From Thermonema rossianum DSM 10300 (GTDB lineage Bacteria > Bacteroidota > Bacteroidia > Cytophagales > Thermonemataceae): DNA of 64,000 nt. The notes under the pieces were generated by a model, which saw only the letters and a program-made list of their open reading frames with translations, was not told where the DNA came from and did no database searches. Location of the stretch: the NCBI RefSeq assembly GCF_000426825.1, contig NZ_AUGC01000004.1, forward strand, positions 186,001 through 250,000, given 5' to 3'. A program made the translations under genes and the position numbers. Numbering within the stretch: the first letter of the stretch is position 1; each line of letters starts with the position of its first letter. Of this stretch, positions 59,400 through 64,000 are shown one piece after another.

Positions 59400-60416
59400 T
59401 CAACTTAATTGGTTAAGCTTGCGCCACAATTCGGGCAGTTTTCGCAAGACGGCTTGCACTCTGTAATATTTCGACATGGGCATGGCCGGTGAGCCTTGCC
59501 ACTTGCCGCCCTCTTCGCTGATGGTGTCCAGAATACCCGACTGCGCCCCAATAATGGTTTTGTCGGCTACTTTGATGTGTCCTACAAATCCTACCTGGCC
59601 GCCAATCATGCAATGATTGCCTATTTCGGTAGAGCCGGCAATGCCTGTTTGAGCAGCAATGACGGTGTGCTTGCCGATGATTACATTGTGTGCTACCTGT
59701 ATGAGGTTGTCGAGCTTGGCACCTTGCTTCACCAGGGTTTTGCCGAGGGTGGCACGGTCGATGGTGGTGTTGGCACCTACACGCACGTAGTCTTCCAGTT
59801 CCACGATGCCTACCTGCGGAATGGGGTGGTAGCTGCCGTCTTCTTGGGGGGCAAAGCCGAAACCTTCGCTTCCGATGACAGCCCCGGCATGAATCACACA
59901 GTGCTTGCCTATGACACAGCCTTCGTAAATCTTTACACCGGCATGAATTACTGTATGGTCATCGATGCTTACGTTGTCGCCAATAAAGGTGTGGGGGTAT
60001 ATCTTTACGTGTTTACCAATGCGCACATTTTTACCTATGTACACGAATGGGGCAACATAAACACCTTCACCCAACCGGCTTCCTTCCTCTATGTGAGCGT
60101 TGGCGGCAATGCCCTGTTGGGCGTCTTGTTTCAGCTGTTGGTATTGTTCGAGCAGGCGGGTAAATGCCAGATAAGCATCTTTGACACGGATGAGATTTGT
60201 ATGAAGCGCCTGCTTGGGCTCGAAGTCCTGATTCACGATGACGGCCGTCGCTTGGGTAGTATAAATGAAGGGCTCATACTTGGGGTTGGCTAAAAAAGCA
60301 ATGCTTCCTTCCTGCGCTTCTTGTATTTTGGCTATGGTAAATACTTCAGCATGGGGGTTGCCTTCTACAGTACCGCCCAACATTTGGGCAACTTGTTCCA
60401 AGGTGAATTTTAGCAT
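59400..60416 (-). CDS. lpxD: UDP-3-O-acylglucosamine N-acyltransferase
   Basis: A 338-residue enzyme, third step of lipid A synthesis. N-terminal uridine-binding domain (about 1-100), then a left-handed beta-helix with hexapeptide repeats from about 110. The catalytic histidine is His243 in [16 protein letters not shown]. The phrase [24 protein letters not shown] is typical. The C-terminal helix ends [14 protein letters not shown]. Same operon as lpxC-fabZ, 62 bases upstream of its ATG. Confidence 0.97.
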   Translation of the reverse strand: MLKFTLEQVAQMLGGTVEGNPHAEVFTIAKIQEAQEGSIAFLANPKYEPFIYTTQATAVIVNQDFEPKQALHTNLIRVKDAYLAFTRLLEQYQQLKQDAQQGIAANAHIEEGSRLGEGVYVAPFVYIGKNVRIGKHVKIYPHTFIGDNVSIDDHTVIHAGVKIYEGCVIGKHCVIHAGAVIGSEGFGFAPQEDGSYHPIPQVGIVELEDYVRVGANTTIDRATLGKTLVKQGAKLDNLIQVAHNVIIGKHTVIAAQTGIAGSTEIGNHCMIGGQVGFVGHIKVADKTIIGAQSGILDTISEEGGKWQGSPAMPMSKYYRVQAVLRKLPELWRKLNQLS

Positions 60417-60431
60417 GATACGGCTGATTTC

Positions 60432-61658
60432 TTAGTTGTATTTTGCCCAACAAACATAATACTTTTTTACCATTTTTTTGAGTGCTTTTATATTGGGCAG
60501 GTCCGAGGCTTCGGCTATATCAATAAGTTTGCCGTCTTTGCGAAGCACCTGTATAGAGCTGCCTTTGGTCTGATAGGCAGTGTTTTCGGTGGACCCTTGT
60601 ATGAGGAAATAAGGCAGGTAGCCGGCGGCAGGCAGCTTTGCCAATATTTCTTGCTTCCTTTCTTCTATCCAGGCAGCAGGCAAAGGGGCAGGGCTGAGCC
60701 TTACTTTAAATAGCCGGCGCTCGAGCAGCCGGCGGCTGAGTTCCGACAGCACGTAGTCCGGGTGGTCTGTCCATTGTTTGATGGCAGCCCAAATGTCGTA
60801 ATCGTCCAGCGAGGTGAATGCTTTGAGGGTTTCTTCGCTTTCATGGAAGTTGTTTTGCCGGATGCGATTAAGCAAGAAAAAGCTGAGGGCCGGGGTGGCC
60901 GGCAGCGAAACGCCTGCCTGTGCCAATTCTTTGGCGCGCCGCATGATTTGAACAATCATTTGCTCGGTGGCGATGGTGGTTTTGTGAAGATATACTTGCC
61001 AGTACATGACACGCCGTGCAGTCAGGAAGTTTTCAATGCTGTAAATGCCTTTTTCTTCTATCACCAATTCATCATTGACCACGTCAATCATTTTCAGCAG
61101 GCGGGCAGCCCCGATGGTGCCTTCTTGCACACCTGTGAAGTAACAGTCACGTTGGAGGTAATCGAGGCGGTCCATATCCAGCTGGCTACTTACCAGTTGG
61201 TGAAAGAAGGGGCGTTCGTATTCGTTGCAAAAAATACGAATAGCCAGGTGGAGGGCGTTATTAAATTGCTCGTTGAGTTTTTGCATGATGAGCAAGGACA
61301 GTTGCTCGTGATGAACGCCTTCCAGAATGGTGTATTCAAGGGCATGCGAAAAGGGACCATGTCCTACGTCGTGCAGGAGTATGGCTATTTGGCAGGCAAG
61401 TGCTTCTTCGTCGCTAATGTCAATGCCTTTTGAGCGGAGGGTGTCCAAAGCGATGCCCATCAAATGATAGGCGCCCAAGGCATGATGAAAGCGGGTATGC
61501 AGTGCACCCGGATAAACATATTCGGTCAAGCCCAGTTGCTTGATGCGCCTGAGCCGTTGAAAATAAGGGTGTTCTATGATGCTGAAGACCAAGGGGTGGC
61601 TGATGCGTATAAAACCATGTACCGGGTCGTTGATAATTTTGTATGACTTTTGTGGCAT
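60432..61658 (-). CDS. HD-domain phosphohydrolase (dGTPase/SAMHD1-like family)
   Basis: A 408-residue cytoplasmic enzyme. The HD motif is seen in HTRFHHALGAYHLM (first His), AILLHDVGHGPFSHALEY (HD pair) and QLDMDRLDYLQRDCYFTG (last Asp). N-terminus KIINDPVHGFIRISHPLVFSIIEHPYFQRLRRI is the group hallmark. Relatives hydrolyse dNTPs or other nucleotides; the true substrate here is unknown. It lies first in the lipid A operon, 15 bases before lpxD, a position seen in several Bacteroidota, and divergent from porX. Confidence 0.9.
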   Translation of the reverse strand: MPQKSYKIINDPVHGFIRISHPLVFSIIEHPYFQRLRRIKQLGLTEYVYPGALHTRFHHALGAYHLMGIALDTLRSKGIDISDEEALACQIAILLHDVGHGPFSHALEYTILEGVHHEQLSLLIMQKLNEQFNNALHLAIRIFCNEYERPFFHQLVSSQLDMDRLDYLQRDCYFTGVQEGTIGAARLLKMIDVVNDELVIEEKGIYSIENFLTARRVMYWQVYLHKTTIATEQMIVQIMRRAKELAQAGVSLPATPALSFFLLNRIRQNNFHESEETLKAFTSLDDYDIWAAIKQWTDHPDYVLSELSRRLLERRLFKVRLSPAPLPAAWIEERKQEILAKLPAAGYLPYFLIQGSTENTAYQTKGSSIQVLRKDGKLIDIAEASDLPNIKALKKMVKKYYVCWAKYN

Positions 61659-61718
61659 AAAAACGGTCGTTTTTCGCAGTTGAATGTTAAATTAAGGAAA
61701 ATAAAACAAGCAAAGCTT

Positions 61719-63287
61719 ATGCAACAATACAGAATTCTATGGGCAGACGATGAAATTGACTTGCTGAAACCACACATATTGTTTTTAAAACAAAAAGGCT
61801 ATGAGGTAGTAGCCGTGAACAGTGGCACGGATGCGCTGGAACGTATTCGTGAAGAGCCTTTCGATATTGTGTTTTTGGATGAAAACATGCCCGGCTTAAC
61901 AGGCTTGGAAACCTTGGTAGAGATAAAAGAACATAAGCCTGATTTGCCGGTGGTGATGATTACCAAAGCCGAAGAAGAGTCTATTATGGAAGAAGCCATA
62001 GGCGCCAAAATAGCCGATTACTTGATTAAGCCTTTGAATTCCAGCCAAATCCTTTTGTCGGTAAAAAAAATACTCGAAAACCGCCGCATTGTCAGCGAAA
62101 AGGTCAACCTGGCATATCAGCAGGACTTCCGGAACATCAGCATGGCATATATGGACCGCTTGAGCCACGATGAATGGGCAGAAATCTACAAAAAACTGGT
62201 GTACTGGGAGATAGAAATAGAAAATACCGAGGAGCAAAGCATGGAGGAGGTGCTCGAAAGCCAAAAGTCAGAAGCCAATACCAATTTTGTGAAGTTTATC
62301 AAGGAGAATTATGAAGACTGGCTCAACGAGCCCAATATTGACCGCCCCATTCTGTCGCATCAGCTCATGCAGAAAAAAGTATTTCCCCTGCTAAAAAAGA
62401 TGGGGGAAAACGATACGCTCTTTTTTATATTGATAGACAACCTGCGCTATGACCAATGGCGTGTGTTGGCACAAGAGATTAGCCGCTATTTTTATATAGT
62501 GGAGGAAAGTACCTACTATTCCATTTTGCCAACTACTACGGCTTATGCCCGCAATGCCATTTTTTCGGGTATGCTGCCCGATGACATGGCAAAATTTTAC
62601 ACAAAATGGTGGGTAGAAGACACCGAAGAGGAAGGAAAGAACTTGCACGAAGAGGAGTTTTTACGCAACCAGCTGGATAAGTTTGGCTTCCGTCATATAC
62701 GCATGGCTTACCATAAGATACTGACCAATGCGCAGGGGCGCACGGTGAATGAGCAGTTTGCTCAATTGAAGAACAATCATTTGAATGCTATTGTGTATAA
62801 TTTCGTGGATATGCTTTCGCATGCACGCACCGATGTGGAGATGATTCGCGAGTTGGCCCCTGATGAAGCGGCTTATCGTGCGCTCACACATACTTGGTTT
62901 ATCCATTCGCCACTTTTCGACTTGCTCAAAAAAATTGCCGAACATAAGCTGCCTTGCATCATTACTACCGATCATGGCACCATACGGGTGCGGCGCCCTT
63001 TCCGTATTGTAGGCGACCGGGAAGTAAATACCAACTTACGGTATAAACACGGAAAAAACCTCAGTTTTAAAGATGAAGGAAAGGTATTGGAAGCCCGCAA
63101 GCCCGAGCGTTTCCACTTGCCCAAGCAGCACGTATCTACCAGTTATGTGTTTGCTACAGAAGATTACTTCTTCGTTTATCCTAACAACTACAACTATTAC
63201 GTCAATTTCTTTAAAGATACCTTCCAACACGGCGGTATTTCCTTGGAGGAAATGATTGTGCCTTTTGTGTATTTGGAGCCTAAGTAA
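61719..63287 (+). CDS. porX: T9SS response regulator PorX (receiver plus PglZ domain)
   Basis: A 522-residue two-domain protein from ATG 61719 (MQQYRILWADDEIDLL). The receiver domain (1-120) has the acidic pair Asp10/Asp11, phospho-acceptor Asp54 in IVFLDENMPGLTG, the MITKAEEE switch residue and Lys near 104 in DYLIKP. A helical linker leads to a PglZ alkaline-phosphatase-fold domain (from about 200) with ILIDNLRYDQW, PTTTAYARNAIFSG and IITTDHGTIRV metal-site segments. PorX with its kinase PorY controls type IX secretion and gliding genes and can hydrolyse nucleotides. porY and sigP are not in the window. Confidence 0.93.
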   Translation: MQQYRILWADDEIDLLKPHILFLKQKGYEVVAVNSGTDALERIREEPFDIVFLDENMPGLTGLETLVEIKEHKPDLPVVMITKAEEESIMEEAIGAKIADYLIKPLNSSQILLSVKKILENRRIVSEKVNLAYQQDFRNISMAYMDRLSHDEWAEIYKKLVYWEIEIENTEEQSMEEVLESQKSEANTNFVKFIKENYEDWLNEPNIDRPILSHQLMQKKVFPLLKKMGENDTLFFILIDNLRYDQWRVLAQEISRYFYIVEESTYYSILPTTTAYARNAIFSGMLPDDMAKFYTKWWVEDTEEEGKNLHEEEFLRNQLDKFGFRHIRMAYHKILTNAQGRTVNEQFAQLKNNHLNAIVYNFVDMLSHARTDVEMIRELAPDEAAYRALTHTWFIHSPLFDLLKKIAEHKLPCIITTDHGTIRVRRPFRIVGDREVNTNLRYKHGKNLSFKDEGKVLEARKPERFHLPKQHVSTSYVFATEDYFFVYPNNYNYYVNFFKDTFQHGGISLEEMIVPFVYLEPK

Positions 63288-63376
63288 CAGGAACTTACCT
63301 TTAAAAAGGTCCGGCAGGAAAGGTGAAAATATTGCATTACTAAGGTAAAATATTACTATCTTGAGACAAGGTGCTG

Positions 63377-63407
63377 TTTGATGACCGTTGAAAAGCGTGT
63401 ATTTTTG
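63377..63407 (+). promoter_or_regulatory. Promoter of the plsC-like gene
   Basis: TTTG (63377-63380) and TATTTTTG (63400-63407) are spaced by 19 bases, a near-ideal Bacteroidota promoter, 24 bases before the ATG at 63432. Confidence 0.75.
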
Positions 63408-63431
63408 CGGTTCAATCATTTCAAAATACCT

Positions 63432-64000
63432 ATGAAAAAAACACCTTTGAACTTGATTGCCGGCTTGATTTATGCGCCATTGATGGGTTTGATATTGGTG
63501 CTTTTTCATCCCATCAATATGCTGACAACCTACATGGGCTACCGCATGCAGATGCGTGCCATTCATGCCATGATGTGGAGTTTGATGAACTCGTTGCTCA
63601 TACTGGGCATTCGCTTCAAAGTGGAAGGCAAGGAGCTGCTTGACCGCTTACCTGATGACCGTCCGCTGATTTTGGTGAGCAACCATCAGAGTGTTTTCGA
63701 TATTCCGGCTATCGGGTGGGTCTTTCGCAAGAAGCACCATCCAAAGTTTATTTCCAAAAAAAGCTTGATGTACAACATACCGAGCGTATCATGGCATTTG
63801 CGTCATGGCAAGCATGTGTGCATCGACAGAAAAGACAAAGAGGGCGCACTAAAAGCCATCAAAGCATTTGCGGAAGTCATACGCCGCGAAAAGCTTGCGG
63901 CTTGTATTTTTGCAGAAGGTACGCGCGCGCGCGATGGCAAGCTGAAGCCTTTCAAAACGGCCGGATTTGAGCAGTTGGTGACTTGCATGCCCGAAGCCGT
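63432..64000 (+). CDS. 1-Acyl-sn-glycerol-3-phosphate acyltransferase (PlsC-like), 5' part
   Basis: The frame starts at ATG 63432 (MKKTPLNLIAGLIYAPLMG) and is open through the right edge, so only the first ~189 residues are present. A hydrophobic N-terminal anchor (about 8-30) is followed by the acyltransferase core: VSNHQSVFDIPAIGW contains the HX4D catalytic motif, FISKKSLMYNIPSVSWHLR is block 2 and CIFAEGTRARDGKLKPFK is the EGTR block 3. It makes phosphatidic acid from lysophosphatidate at the inner membrane. The C-terminus lies outside the window. Confidence 0.92.
   Translation, partial: MKKTPLNLIAGLIYAPLMGLILVLFHPINMLTTYMGYRMQMRAIHAMMWSLMNSLLILGIRFKVEGKELLDRLPDDRPLILVSNHQSVFDIPAIGWVFRKKHHPKFISKKSLMYNIPSVSWHLRHGKHVCIDRKDKEGALKAIKAFAEVIRREKLAACIFAEGTRARDGKLKPFKTAGFEQLVTCMPEA

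Overview
The window looks like a chromosomal stretch of a Bacteroidota bacterium, most likely of the Cytophagales type. Several things point there: genes preceded by the TAnnTTTG -7 promoter element, a PorX-type response regulator and a type IX secretion plug lipoprotein, an LpxC-FabZ fusion, a carboxypeptidase-regulatory-like TonB receptor, and split transketolase. A class I HMG-CoA reductase suggests a mevalonate route to isoprenoids. I cannot name the species from the sequence alone.

Layout. 1-0.6 kb: the 3' end of an AT-rich gene that resembles the C-terminal part of a DNA methylase-like restriction protein, cut by the window edge. 0.6-5 kb: small membrane proteins, two copies of tRNA-Asp with the same promoter and terminator, a lipoprotein, ftsX and dispersed palindromic repeats. 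4.6-8.6 kb: uvrA coupled by a 4-base overlap to a type III polyketide synthase. 8.7-12.4 kb: a secreted protein and gcvP. 12.4-17.6 kb (minus strand): a tight operon of degenerate alpha/beta hydrolase, glycosyltransferase, small protein, OppC-like permease and PP2C/SpoIIE phosphatase, followed by a 58-residue gene. 17.7-20.6 kb: transketolase N-terminal subunit and an M1 metallopeptidase. 22-27.3 kb: a lipoprotein/TonB-receptor pair and two small proteins. 27.5-31 kb: PepSY protein, an uncharacterised two-gene unit, a YbjN-like protein and an arginyltransferase-like protein coupled to a flavoprotein. 32-40 kb: beta-CASP nuclease, HMG-CoA reductase, urocanate hydratase and a WG-repeat protein of mosaic composition. 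40-46.3 kb (minus): lptB, T9SS plug lipoprotein, menD and topA. 46.5-51 kb: SixA-like phosphatase, a universal-stress-protein operon and a GH3-family enzyme. 51.3-53.6 kb: acpP-fabF-rnc. 53.6-56.5 kb: DUF2927 protein, pyrF, hmgA. 56.5-61.7 kb (minus): HD phosphohydrolase, lpxD, lpxC-fabZ, lpxA and an ABC ATPase, i.e. the early lipid A operon. 61.7-64 kb: porX and the start of a plsC-like acyltransferase.

Together the window is dominated by envelope functions: lipid A synthesis and export (lpxA, lpxC-fabZ, lpxD, lptB), fatty acid synthesis (acpP, fabF, fabZ), division (ftsX), type IX secretion (porX, plug) and nutrient uptake. Scattered single catabolic genes (gcvP, hutU, hmgA) sit among them without their pathway partners. 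Many adjacent genes overlap by 1-7 bases, suggesting translational coupling. The most unusual items are the uvrA-polyketide synthase coupling, the hydrolase that has lost its catalytic triad, the mosaic WG-repeat gene, the uncharacterised 28.4-29.7 kb pair, and the duplicated tRNA-Asp units. No CRISPR array, rRNA operon, insertion sequence or complete prophage is visible.
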